Source: Bacillus_AD sp047238185 (GTDB lineage Bacteria; Bacillota; Bacilli; Bacillales; DSM-1321). Taken from it: DNA of 64,000 nucleotides. The DNA lies in NCBI RefSeq assembly GCF_047238185.1, contig NZ_JBDFMI010000001.1, positions 496,001-560,000 on the forward strand. Direction: 5' to 3'. The translations under genes were made by a program, and so were the position numbers. Shown here in pieces: positions 41,546-50,120 of the stretch (position 1 is its first letter; each line of letters begins with the position of its first letter). Below the pieces are notes generated by a model. It worked only from the letters and a program-made list of their open reading frames with translations. It did not search any database and was not told where the DNA came from.

Positions 41546-42025
41546 ATGATGATGTTAGGGAAAAAAAGAAAGATTGGCCGAAAAATAGACGAAATATCCC
41601 CAGGCGAAAAATTGACACTGACAGAAAAAATAGAAGACAAAGAGCTGCTTTTATACCTCGGGCTTTCCGGAGATGCAAATCCCCTTTATATCCAACATGA
41701 TTATGCATCCTTGACCTCCTACAAAAAACCGGTAGTTCCCAGTTTGATGCTCAATGGAATTGTCACTGCAGCGATCGCTAAATATCTTCCCGGCCCGGGC
41801 AGCTATATAAAGTCCATGCAATTTGATTACCCTCAACCTGTATACCATTATGAAACCATCCAATTTTTATTTGAGGTAGATCAGGTTGACCAAACTGCGG
41901 CAGAAGTGATAATTAACATACAAGGCATGAATGAAGAAGGCAAATGTGTTCTGGATGGCCGGGTTGCTGTGAAACCTCCTGAAACCATCATCAATACGGA
42001 TGGATCTGCATTAGACAATTTTTAA
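41546..42025 (+). CDS. MaoC-like hotdog-fold protein
   Basis: The 159-residue protein has a MaoC-type hotdog fold. After a basic N-terminus (MMMLGKKRKIGRK) it shows LYLGLSGDANPLYIQHDYA (about 36-54), where the usual catalytic Asp and His of enoyl-CoA hydratases align, then VVPSLMLNGIV and IKSMQFDYPQPVYHYE. It probably binds an acyl thioester. A copy at this place between mdh and phoP is common in Bacillaceae; the role is not known. AAAGGTGG lies 7-8 bases before the first of three ATG codons. Confidence 0.8.
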   Translation: MMMLGKKRKIGRKIDEISPGEKLTLTEKIEDKELLLYLGLSGDANPLYIQHDYASLTSYKKPVVPSLMLNGIVTAAIAKYLPGPGSYIKSMQFDYPQPVYHYETIQFLFEVDQVDQTAAEVIINIQGMNEEGKCVLDGRVAVKPPETIINTDGSALDNF

Positions 42026-42059
42026 TCTATTTTCCTAGTGTACAGATGAAAAAGAAAAG

Positions 42060-42092
42060 AAGAAGAGGCGCTTCAGTGTCTCTTCTTTTTTT
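42060..42092 (+). terminator. terminator after MaoC-like gene
   Basis: AAGAAGAG pairs with CTCTTCTT around a GC-containing loop, followed by TTTTT. Confidence 0.85.
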
Positions 42093-42099
42093 AACATGG

Positions 42100-42115
42100 A
42101 TGAAAACGTTATCAT
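42100..42115. promoter_or_regulatory. perfect cre site upstream of phoP
   Basis: ATGAAAACGTTATCAT fits the cre consensus WTGNAARCGNWWWCAW at all 16 positions. It lies about 167 bases upstream of phoP. In B. subtilis CcpA represses phoPR through a promoter-region cre, so this is a likely CcpA target. Confidence 0.8.
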
Positions 42116-42281
42116 TAAAATTGTTGCATGATTATTGTTGTCGAATGGAAATAATTCAATTAACATTAGGCTTGAGAAAGCTTTTTCTTGCTTTACATAT
42201 TTTAGATATACATGTAGTGCTTGGTGATATTTGGAGGGGTCCTTATATTAGCGGGGGCAAATACATGTACAGGAGGCAGTT

Positions 42282-42998
42282 ATGGGAAAGAAGGTTCTTG
42301 TAGTAGATGATGAGCAGTCAATACTAACGTTGCTGCAATATAATTTAGAGCAGTCTGGTTTTCAAGTTATTACTGCAATGGATGGAGAAGAAGCGATCGA
42401 GAAAGCAATGTCGGAACAGCCAAATCTACTTATTCTGGATTTAATGCTTCCCAAGTTAGATGGAATAGAAGTATGTAAATTATTGAGGCAGCGGAAAATG
42501 AGTGTACCTATACTGATGTTAACGGCCAAGGATGATGAGTTGGATAAAATCCTAGGTCTTGAACTTGGTGCAGATGATTATATGACCAAGCCATTCAGTC
42601 CGCGAGAAGTCATCGCGCGAGTGAAGGCCATTTTAAGAAGATCAATTATACAGCAGGAATCTAAGGATGCTACTGATGAAGATGGAGAGTCGATCCGAAT
42701 AGCGGAGCTGATGATTTATCCGGAAAAATATGAAACGTACTTCCGCAATCAAAAACTGGAACTGACACCGAAAGAATTTGAACTATTAGTATATTTGGCG
42801 AAGAATAAAGGGCGCGTCCATACGAGGGACCAATTATTGAGCGCCGTTTGGAATTATGATTTTGCAGGGGATACGCGCATCGTAGATGTCCATATTAGCC
42901 ATCTTCGCGAAAAAATTGAGAATGATACACGTAAGCCTAGATATATAAAAACAATCCGAGGATTGGGATACAAATTTGAGGAGCCGAAAGAAGGATGA
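42282..42998 (+). CDS. phoP: phosphate response regulator PhoP
   Basis: The 238-residue protein is an OmpR/PhoB-type response regulator. The receiver domain (about 1-118) has the acidic pocket DDE (9-11), phosphorylation site Asp53 (LILDLMLPK), Thr in MLTAKDDE and Lys in TKPFSP. The C-terminal winged helix (about 135-235) has TPKEFELLVYLAKNKGRVHTRDQLL and VDVHISHLREKIE. It controls phosphate starvation genes in Bacillus. The ATG has GGAGG upstream. It overlaps phoR by four bases. The upstream region carries a cre site and TTAACA/TTTACA elements that may be PhoP boxes. Confidence 0.95.
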   Translation: MGKKVLVVDDEQSILTLLQYNLEQSGFQVITAMDGEEAIEKAMSEQPNLLILDLMLPKLDGIEVCKLLRQRKMSVPILMLTAKDDELDKILGLELGADDYMTKPFSPREVIARVKAILRRSIIQQESKDATDEDGESIRIAELMIYPEKYETYFRNQKLELTPKEFELLVYLAKNKGRVHTRDQLLSAVWNYDFAGDTRIVDVHISHLREKIENDTRKPRYIKTIRGLGYKFEEPKEG

Positions 42999-44764
42999 TC
43001 AAATTCCGTTCCAAACTTCTGTTTGCCATTCTTTCTCTCATAGCGGTAAGTATTATCGGCATTGGGCTGCTCTTGGTCCAATTATTCGGATCCTATGATA
43101 GAGAAGAATTTATTTCAAGTGAACAGAAACAAGCAAAAAAGATTGCTTCCTTTATTGAAAAACAGGGCGGCATACAGTCTGTAACCTCCGGCCAACCTGT
43201 CATGCGCGGTTTGGGATTGCTTGACGATGGCTTGACTATTTTGACAGCGGAAGGGGAGGTCGTTTATCAGGCAAATAAGCCTGATAAAGTAACGGAAGCC
43301 AACCATCGCCGCTATTTGTCCATGGTTGTTAAAGGAAATCAGGAAGATTTCATAGAAATGGACGGAGGATTTCCCATTTTTTATTTTGGCAAGAAAATCA
43401 TGGCGGAGGATGGGAAAGCTGCAGGATATGCGGTTATCACTGCCGAGAGGAAAGATATACGCCAGCTGAATGGGACATCTTGGCTTATTTTAACTGGAGC
43501 GCTTGTTTTTTGCATGTTCCTCCTCTCGTTGATCATTATCAAATTATCAAATCGGTTTACGATGCCTATTGAAGCGGCTACCAATACCGCCATTGAACTG
43601 GCTAAGGGGAATTACAGGGCGAGAACGTATGAAAACCCTACAGATGAGATGAAGATGCTCAGTACATCCATTAATATCCTTGCCCGCAATCTGCAGGAGA
43701 TGGAAACATCCAGAGAGATGCAGCAGGATCGCCTTTCTACATTGATTGAGAACATCGGAAGCGGTGTTTTATTGATTGACAGTAAAGGTTATATCACCCT
43801 CATGAACAAGACCTACAAGCATTTATTTAACGTATCTCCGTCTGTATTCCTTTATCGTTTATACTATGAAGCTTTGCAATATGAAGAAGTCATTCTGATG
43901 ATAGAAGAAATATTTATGACAGAGAAAAGTGTAAAAAAACAGATGATGCTCTCTTTGAAGATTGAAAGAAAGCATTTTGAAGTGTACGGTGCTCCGATTA
44001 TAGGAGTAAATGATGAATGGAAGGGAATTGTTCTTGTTTTCCATGACATTTCCGAATTGAAAAAGCTTGAGCAGATGAGGCAGGATTTTGTAGCGAATGT
44101 ATCCCATGAATTGAGAACACCTATCACATCGATTAAAGGGTTTTCTGAAACCTTGCTTGATGGAGATCTCAAGGACCAGCAAACGTTGCGCGCTTTCCTG
44201 ACAATTATCCTGAATGAAAGCGACCGGCTGCAGATGCTGATTCAAGAGCTGCTTGAGCTTTCTAAAATCGAGAAATCGGAATTTGCTTTAGCTATGTCTA
44301 AAATTGATTTAGCATCCCTCGTGAGGGACACAGGAGAAATGTTTAAAAGGAAAGCAGAAAAGAAGCAAATTTCCTTCACTGTCGAGAATAAAGGACCAGT
44401 TATAATAGAAGCAGATTCCTCCCGCCTGAAACAGGTGTTGATCAATCTGATCAGCAATGCGTTTAACTATACGCAAGAAGGAGGAAATGTGTGGGTAAGG
44501 ATTAAAGAAGATGACAATTATGCCTATCTGGAAGTAGAAGATACGGGAATTGGGATCGACGAAAAAGAAATACCCCGCATATTTGAGCGGTTCTATCGGG
44601 TAGACCGTGCGCGAAGCCGCAATTCCGGCGGCACCGGCCTTGGTTTAGCAATCGTAAAGCATCTTGTCGAAGCGCATAAGGGACTCTTGGAAGTGAACAG
44701 CATCCCTGGGGAGGGAACTACTTTTATAGTGAGGCTTAGAAAAAATAGAAGGAAGTATAAGTAA
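42995..44764 (+). CDS. phoR: sensor histidine kinase PhoR
   Basis: The 589-residue protein has two membrane helices (about 9-28 and 160-182) flanking an extracytoplasmic PAS-like domain. A HAMP domain (about 183-235), a cytosolic PAS domain (about 245-355), the phosphoacceptor His371 in NVSHELRTPITSIKGF and an ATPase domain with N, G1 (VEDTGIGI), F (FERFYRV) and G2 (GGTGLGLAI) boxes follow. It phosphorylates PhoP under phosphate limitation. The start overlaps the phoP stop (ATGA). A perfect terminator follows. Confidence 0.95.
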   Translation: MIKFRSKLLFAILSLIAVSIIGIGLLLVQLFGSYDREEFISSEQKQAKKIASFIEKQGGIQSVTSGQPVMRGLGLLDDGLTILTAEGEVVYQANKPDKVTEANHRRYLSMVVKGNQEDFIEMDGGFPIFYFGKKIMAEDGKAAGYAVITAERKDIRQLNGTSWLILTGALVFCMFLLSLIIIKLSNRFTMPIEAATNTAIELAKGNYRARTYENPTDEMKMLSTSINILARNLQEMETSREMQQDRLSTLIENIGSGVLLIDSKGYITLMNKTYKHLFNVSPSVFLYRLYYEALQYEEVILMIEEIFMTEKSVKKQMMLSLKIERKHFEVYGAPIIGVNDEWKGIVLVFHDISELKKLEQMRQDFVANVSHELRTPITSIKGFSETLLDGDLKDQQTLRAFLTIILNESDRLQMLIQELLELSKIEKSEFALAMSKIDLASLVRDTGEMFKRKAEKKQISFTVENKGPVIIEADSSRLKQVLINLISNAFNYTQEGGNVWVRIKEDDNYAYLEVEDTGIGIDEKEIPRIFERFYRVDRARSRNSGGTGLGLAIVKHLVEAHKGLLEVNSIPGEGTTFIVRLRKNRRKYK

Positions 44765-44869
44765 CCGTCTTTCAGGAAATTTACAAGACCTTTACATTCT
44801 GTTTAATTCCCCTTTACAACAAGCCTTTATACTTATGGAAGAAGGACCCCTTCATCCAAGGAGCTAAAG

Positions 44870-44903
44870 AAAAGGCAAGGACATGACCCCGTCCTTGCCT
44901 TTT
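44870..44903 (+). terminator. terminator after phoR
   Basis: AAAAGGCAAGGAC pairs perfectly with GTCCTTGCCTTTT around an 8-base loop. Confidence 0.93.
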
Positions 44904-44915
44904 CGCGTGCGTTTT

Positions 44916-45190
44916 CCGCTTTTGTCTCATCCAGCTGTAAGCGCCATCCCCTCGAGGTCTTAAGCCGTGCCTCTGTCAAAGGCGAAGGGCGGCCTTTGTC
45001 AGTGCCCCGTCTTAAGCTTGTCGGGGATAAACGGCGCTTTCCGCTTTTGTCTCATCCAGTTGCAGGGACCAGCCACTAGTGAACTTCCCCCTCATCTTCT
45101 ACGATAAGTCAACATCGAATCGCTGCGCTCTCGTGTATCCTATATCTCAAGAGTGAGGGGTCCAGTTCATACGTGGCTAAACGGTCCCTT
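44916..45190. repeat. two-hairpin repeat, unit 1 of 3 (275 bp)
   Basis: The unit begins with the linker CCGCTTTTGTCTCATCCAG. Hairpin A follows (44939-45039), closed by AAGCGCC/GGCGCTT with inner CCCC/GGGG, CTTAAG/CTTAAG and CTGTCAAAGG/CCTTTGTCAG pairings. The linker recurs at 45041, then hairpin B (45065-45188) is closed by GGGACC/GGTCCC with AGCCAC/GTGGCT and CCCCTCA/TGAGGGG. Hairpin A resembles abundant intergenic stem-loop elements of Bacillaceae that carry CCGCTTTT and CCCCTCGAG/TTGTCGGGG. No gene is present. Confidence 0.9.
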
Positions 45191-45467
45191 CCTCTTTTGT
45201 TCTCATCCAGCTGCAAGCGCCATCCCCTCGAGGTCTTAAGCCGTGCCACTGTCAAAGGCGAAGGGCGGCCTTTGTCAGTGCCCCGTCATAAGCTTGTCGG
45301 GGATAAACGGCGCTTTCCGCTTTTGTCTCATCCAGCTGCAGGGACCAGCCACTAGTGAACTTCCCCCTCATCTTCTACGATAAGTCAACATCGAATCGCT
45401 GCGCTCTTCGTGTATCCTATATCTCAAGAGTGAGCGGTCCAGTTCATACGTGGCTAAACGGTCCCTT
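45191..45467. repeat. two-hairpin repeat, unit 2 of 3 (277 bp)
   Basis: This is a near-identical tandem copy of unit 1 with a few substitutions. CCTCTTTTGT replaces CCGCTTTTGT at the linker, CCGTGCCACTG lies in hairpin A, and one extra base lies in the first linker. Both hairpins are intact. The inner linker recurs at 45317. Open frames in the unit reappear with the same 277-base period and are not genes. Confidence 0.9.
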
Positions 45468-45744
45468 CCGCTTTTGTTCTCATCCAGCTGCAAGCGCCAT
45501 CCCCTCGAGGTCTTAAGCCGTGCCTCTGTCAAAGGCGAAGGGCGGCCTTTGTCAGTGCCCCGCCTTAAGCTTGTCGGGGATAAACGGCGCTTTCCGCTTT
45601 TGTCTCATCCAGTTGCAGGGACCAGCCACTAGTGAACTTCCCCCTCATCTTCTACGATAAGTCAACATCGAATCGCTGCGCTCTTCGTGTATCCTATATC
45701 TCAAGAGTGAGCGGTCCAGTTCATACGTGGCTAAACGGTCCCTT
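45468..45744. repeat. two-hairpin repeat, unit 3 of 3 (277 bp)
   Basis: The third tandem copy is followed by the first 9-10 bases of a further linker (CCGCTTTTGT at 45745-45754), where the array ends. Hairpins A and B are intact, and the inner linker is at 45594. The polA start lies 124 bases beyond the last full unit. Confidence 0.9.
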
Positions 45745-45867
45745 CCGCTTTTGTAGTACCCTTGTTTTTCTTTGGGGGGCATATCGTGATAAAATAATAG
45801 GAAAGAATGTATGACACAGTCTATGAAAGTACTTTACATAAATAGTTTGTATTAGGAGGACGATTCG

Positions 45868-48501
45868 TTGAATAAAAAATTAATGCTGATTGATGGAAAC
45901 AGTATCGCTTATAGAGCTTTCTTTGCGCTTCCGTTGTTGAATAACGATAAGGGTGTGCACACTAATGCGATCTACGGGTTTACGATGATGTTGAACAAGA
46001 TGATTGAGGAGGATAAGCCTACTCATATCTTGGTGGCATTTGACGCAGGAAAAACGACATTTCGCCATGAAACCTTTAAAGAATACAAAGGAGGCAGGCA
46101 AAAGACTCCGCCAGAGCTTTCTGAGCAATTCCCTTTTATCCGCGAGCTGCTGGACGCTTATGGAGTGAAGCGTTATGAGCTGCCAAATTATGAAGCGGAT
46201 GATATTATCGGTACCTTATCGCTGCAAGCCGAAAAGGCTGGTTACGACGTCATTGTCGTTTCTGGCGATAAAGATTTGACGCAGCTTGCTTCTGAGCATA
46301 CAACCGTGAGCATTACCCGTAAAGGAATTACCGATATTGAAAGCTATACTCCTGAACATATCGAGGAAAAATATGGGCTGAAACCTTTGCAGATCATCGA
46401 TATGAAAGGATTGATGGGGGATAGTTCTGATAATATTCCAGGTATTCCGGGTGTCGGAGAAAAAACGGCTTTAAAGCTTCTCCATGAATTTGGAAGTGTA
46501 GAGCAGGTATTGGCATCTATTGACCAGGTATCAGGGAAAAAATTGAAGGAAAAGCTGGAGGAACATAAAGATTTGGCGGTTATTTCCAAGCAGCTGGCTA
46601 CAATTACCCGTGAAGCCCCGGTTGAAGTGACGCTTGATCAGCTGGCTTACGAGGGCTATGAAACGTCTAAGCTTGCGGCCATGTATAAGGAGCTTGGCTT
46701 CAATTCATTGCTTGAGAAAATGGGAGATGCACCGGCTGAGGAAGCTGACATCTCTTATGAGACAGCGGAAATACAAGTGCTTTCAAGCATCACCGAAGAA
46801 GTTTTGACGGAAGAGTCCGGTTTTTATGTAGAAGTGATTGAAGATAATTATCAACGTGCCGATATTATTGGTTTTTCTGTCGATAACGAAAATGGCACTT
46901 TTTATATTCCGTTCCAAGTGGCTATGGATTCAGAGTTGTTTAAAGAATGGGCGCAAAACGATTCGAATAAAAAAACAGTGTACGATGCCAAAAAAGCGAT
47001 TGTTGCTCTTCGTAAACGGGGTGTTGATTTAAAGGGGATTGATTTTGATGTGTTTGTTGCATCCTATATCCTTAATCCGGGCAACCATGGAGAGGATGTT
47101 GCAGCTATCGCTAAACAAGAACTGGGTTTCAACTTGCAAAGCGATGAAGCTTTTTATGGAAAAGGAGCCAAACGTGCTATTCCCGAGGAAGAAAAGCTTG
47201 CCGGCCATATCGCAATGAAAGCCAAAGCTTTACGCATGCTGAAAGAGAAGATGATAACCGAGCTGGAAGAAAATGAACAGGTATCTCTGCTTGAAGATCT
47301 TGAGCTTCCGTTATCGTTGATACTTGCTGAAATGGAAATTATAGGCGTGAAGGTTGATGAAACAACATTACAGAATATGCAAAAGGAACTGGCGCTTAAG
47401 CTTGCAGAAATTGAGCAGGATATCTATGAAATGGCAGGGGAAACCTTCAATATCAATTCGCCTAAGCAATTGGGCGTGATCTTGTTTGAAAAGCTGGGGC
47501 TTCCGGTCATTAAGAAAACGAAAACGGGTTATTCAACATCTGCTGACGTTCTGGAAAAACTGGAAAGCAAGCATGATATCATCAAATACATTTTGGAATA
47601 TCGCCAGCTTGGCAAGTTGCAATCCACTTATATTGAGGGATTATTGAAGGTGATCGATCCTCAAACGGGAAAAGTCCATACCCGTTTTAACCAAGCGTTG
47701 ACACAGACGGGCCGTCTGAGTTCGACGGATCCGAATCTGCAAAACATTCCGATCCGCCTGGAAGAGGGAAGGAAAATCCGCCAAGCATTTGTGCCATCGG
47801 TCGAAGGCTGGTCCATTTTTGCAGCTGATTACTCTCAGATCGAATTGCGCGTTCTGGCCCATATTGCCAAGGACCCCGGTTTAATCAGTGCATTCAAGAG
47901 TGATATGGATATCCATACAAAAACTGCAATGGATGTCTTTGGAGTGAGTGCAGAAGAGGTCACATCCAATATGCGCAGACAGGCGAAAGCAGTCAATTTC
48001 GGCATTGTTTATGGAATTAGTGATTATGGTCTATCCCAAAGTCTTGGAATCACGAGGAAAGAAGCCGCGGCTTTCATCGAGAAATACCTTGAAAGCTTCC
48101 CAGGCGTACAGGATTATATGGCGGATATTGTCCGTGATGCAAAAGAAAAGGGCTATGTAACGACGCTTCTGCAACGACGCCGGTACCTGCCTGACATCAC
48201 GAGCAGAAACTTCAATCTCCGAAGCTTTGCTGAGCGCACGGCTATGAATACGCCTATCCAAGGGAGTGCGGCAGATGTCATTAAGCTAGCTATGATTTCC
48301 ATGAGCGAGCGCCTAAAGGAGGAGAAGCTTCAAGCCAAGTTGCTTCTGCAAGTGCACGATGAATTGATTTTTGAAGCTCCCCCTGAGGAAATAGAAGTAT
48401 TGAAGAAAATTGTCCCTGAAGTAATGGAGCATGCGATTGAGTTGGATGTACCGCTTAAAGTGGACTTTGCATTCGGCCCTACCTGGTACGATGCAAAATA
48501 A
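45868..48501 (+). CDS. polA: DNA polymerase I
   Basis: The 877-residue protein fills gaps and removes RNA primers. It has a 5'-3' exonuclease domain (about 1-290, with DGNSIAYRAFFALP and the acidic cluster YEADDIIGTL), a degenerate 3'-5' exonuclease-like domain (about 300-470) lacking proofreading residues, as in Bacillus Pol I, and the polymerase domain (about 480-877). The last shows motif A DYSQIELRVLAHI, the O helix RRQAKAVNFGIVYG and motif C QVHDELIFE. TTG 45868 has TAGGAGGAC upstream. It lies just after the repeat array. Confidence 0.97.
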   Translation: MNKKLMLIDGNSIAYRAFFALPLLNNDKGVHTNAIYGFTMMLNKMIEEDKPTHILVAFDAGKTTFRHETFKEYKGGRQKTPPELSEQFPFIRELLDAYGVKRYELPNYEADDIIGTLSLQAEKAGYDVIVVSGDKDLTQLASEHTTVSITRKGITDIESYTPEHIEEKYGLKPLQIIDMKGLMGDSSDNIPGIPGVGEKTALKLLHEFGSVEQVLASIDQVSGKKLKEKLEEHKDLAVISKQLATITREAPVEVTLDQLAYEGYETSKLAAMYKELGFNSLLEKMGDAPAEEADISYETAEIQVLSSITEEVLTEESGFYVEVIEDNYQRADIIGFSVDNENGTFYIPFQVAMDSELFKEWAQNDSNKKTVYDAKKAIVALRKRGVDLKGIDFDVFVASYILNPGNHGEDVAAIAKQELGFNLQSDEAFYGKGAKRAIPEEEKLAGHIAMKAKALRMLKEKMITELEENEQVSLLEDLELPLSLILAEMEIIGVKVDETTLQNMQKELALKLAEIEQDIYEMAGETFNINSPKQLGVILFEKLGLPVIKKTKTGYSTSADVLEKLESKHDIIKYILEYRQLGKLQSTYIEGLLKVIDPQTGKVHTRFNQALTQTGRLSSTDPNLQNIPIRLEEGRKIRQAFVPSVEGWSIFAADYSQIELRVLAHIAKDPGLISAFKSDMDIHTKTAMDVFGVSAEEVTSNMRRQAKAVNFGIVYGISDYGLSQSLGITRKEAAAFIEKYLESFPGVQDYMADIVRDAKEKGYVTTLLQRRRYLPDITSRNFNLRSFAERTAMNTPIQGSAADVIKLAMISMSERLKEEKLQAKLLLQVHDELIFEAPPEEIEVLKKIVPEVMEHAIELDVPLKVDFAFGPTWYDAK

Positions 48502-48554
48502 AAAATCTATTGTCCAACCAACAGGAAAGGGAAATCATAAGGAAGTGATACAAT

Positions 48555-49379
48555 ATGCCTGAACTTCCAGAAGTGGAAACGGTCAGAAAAACATTGGAAC
48601 AGCTAGTTATCGGTAAAGAAATTACTCATGTAACTATCCATTGGCCTAACATTATAAAAAAACCTAAGGATTATGTGCAATTTGCGCAAACATTGCCCGG
48701 CCAGAAGATAACTGGAATCGGACGCAGGGGGAAGTTCCTTCTTCTCCATTTGGATGATTACACGATTGTTTCCCACCTGCGTATGGAAGGGAAGTACGGT
48801 TTATTTCAAAGCGAGGATCCGTTGGACAAACATACACATGTGATATTTGCTTTCGATGATGATACTGAATTAAGGTATAAAGATGTACGCAAATTCGGTA
48901 CCATGCATCTGTTCGGAAAAGGGGAGGAAATAAACCAATTGCCGTTGTCCCAATTGGGTCCGGAACCTTTGTCGGAGGATTTTTCATCTGGCTATTTATA
49001 CTCAGTATTGAAGAAAACAAGCAGAAGTATTAAAGCAGTCATCCTTGACCAAAAAGTAGTTGTCGGGGTAGGCAACATCTATGTGGATGAATCATTATTC
49101 CGTGCGAAAATCCATCCTGAACGAGTTGCTTCTTCCTTGGAAGAAGCGGAAGTCGAAAGGCTCGTAATGGCTATTAAGGGGACGTTGGCTGAGGCGATTA
49201 AGCAGGGAGGTAGCACGATTCGGACATACCTGAATTCTCAGGGCCAAATAGGCATGTTTCAGCAGCAGCTTTTGGTATATGACCGTGCAGGAGAACTATG
49301 CACAGAGTGCGATTCCCATATTGATAAAATCAGGGTAGCCGGAAGGGGCACCCATTATTGCCCGACTTGCCAAAAATAG
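48555..49379 (+). CDS. mutM: formamidopyrimidine-DNA glycosylase
   Basis: The 274-residue protein removes 8-oxoguanine and formamidopyrimidines from DNA and cuts the strand. It begins MPELPEVETVRKTL, where Pro2 is the Schiff-base nucleophile and Glu3 the acid. It has the helix-two-turn-helix with VGVGNIYVDESLFRAKIHP and a C-terminal zinc finger, CTECDSHIDKIRVAGRGTHYCPTC. It follows polA by 53 bases, a repair-gene pairing also seen in B. subtilis. A terminator whose 3' arm carries the ribosome binding site of ytaF follows. Confidence 0.97.
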   Translation: MPELPEVETVRKTLEQLVIGKEITHVTIHWPNIIKKPKDYVQFAQTLPGQKITGIGRRGKFLLLHLDDYTIVSHLRMEGKYGLFQSEDPLDKHTHVIFAFDDDTELRYKDVRKFGTMHLFGKGEEINQLPLSQLGPEPLSEDFSSGYLYSVLKKTSRSIKAVILDQKVVVGVGNIYVDESLFRAKIHPERVASSLEEAEVERLVMAIKGTLAEAIKQGGSTIRTYLNSQGQIGMFQQQLLVYDRAGELCTECDSHIDKIRVAGRGTHYCPTCQK

Positions 49380-49400
49380 CAGGGACTAGCAACAATCCAT

Positions 49401-49450
49401 AGGCTCTCTCCATATACTATCGTATTCGATTGTAGGGAGGGAGCCTTTTT
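49401..49450 (+). terminator. terminator after mutM, overlapping the ytaF ribosome binding site
   Basis: GGCTCTCTCC pairs with GGGAGGGAGCC, followed by TTTTT. The GGGAGGGAG arm is also the only Shine-Dalgarno-like sequence before ytaF. Confidence 0.75.
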
Positions 49451-49452
49451 GC

Positions 49453-50094
49453 ATGTCTAATGTACTTGCATTCACCTTGCTAGCTATAGCTGTCAGCCTT
49501 GATAGCTTCAGCGTAGGATTTACTTATGGCCTCAGAAAAATGAGAATACCTTTAGGTTCAATCCTCATTATCGCTTGCATGTCTACAGCCACCTTTCTGT
49601 TGAGCATGTTGATAGGTGGGATGTTGAGCCACGTCTTATCCCCGGCTTTCGCTGCGAAATTCGGCGGCGGCCTATTGATTTTAATGGGCATTTGGATTAC
49701 TTTCCAAACATTTAGATCGCGTGAAACAGATAAAGAAGAATTGCAGGAAGATAGAGTGATTGCTTCTTTTGAAGTGAAGGCATTCGGCATAGCTATCAAT
49801 ATTTTGAAAAAACCAATGGCTGCGGACTTGGACCGGTCAGGAACCATTGTAGGCATGGAAGCCATCTTTCTTGGGTTAGCGCTTTCGTTTGATTCTTTTG
49901 GCGCGGGCATAGGGGCAGCTATGCTCGGTTATTCTCCTTTTATTCTGGCAGGATTTGTTGGAATAATGGGCTCGTTGCTGCTTAAAGCCGGCATGATTTT
50001 CGGGCATAAGCTTTCTTATCAGCTTTGGATCAATAAATTAACGTTCTTGCCAGGGATTTTACTCATACTGATCGGTATATTAAAATGGAGGTAA
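49453..50094 (+). CDS. ytaF: sporulation membrane protein YtaF (MntP-like)
   Basis: The 213-residue protein has six membrane helices and two related halves. Each half holds an SLDSFSVGF/SFDSFGAGIGAAM-type motif (about 16-24 and 138-150), as in MntP-type manganese exporters. The B. subtilis orthologue is a sporulation-associated protein. The only ribosome binding site lies in the 3' arm of the preceding terminator hairpin, so translation may depend on how the transcript folds. coaE follows within 30 bases. Confidence 0.88.
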   Translation: MSNVLAFTLLAIAVSLDSFSVGFTYGLRKMRIPLGSILIIACMSTATFLLSMLIGGMLSHVLSPAFAAKFGGGLLILMGIWITFQTFRSRETDKEELQEDRVIASFEVKAFGIAINILKKPMAADLDRSGTIVGMEAIFLGLALSFDSFGAGIGAAMLGYSPFILAGFVGIMGSLLLKAGMIFGHKLSYQLWINKLTFLPGILLILIGILKWR

Positions 50095-50120
50095 TCTAGG
50101 ATGTGAAAGGATTGCCGACA

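Noticed and set aside
42046..42303. 85-codon frame before phoP
   Set aside because: It runs through the terminator, the cre site and the phoP ribosome binding site; this is regulatory DNA.
44916..45754. CRISPR array
   Set aside because: The repeats are 275-277 bp direct units with internal hairpins and no short repeat/unique spacer pattern; no cas genes are near.
45173..45814. 60-codon open frames repeated at 277-base spacing (45173, 45450, 45632)
   Set aside because: They recur because the DNA unit is repeated; they cross hairpin arms, have no ribosome binding site and do not look like proteins.
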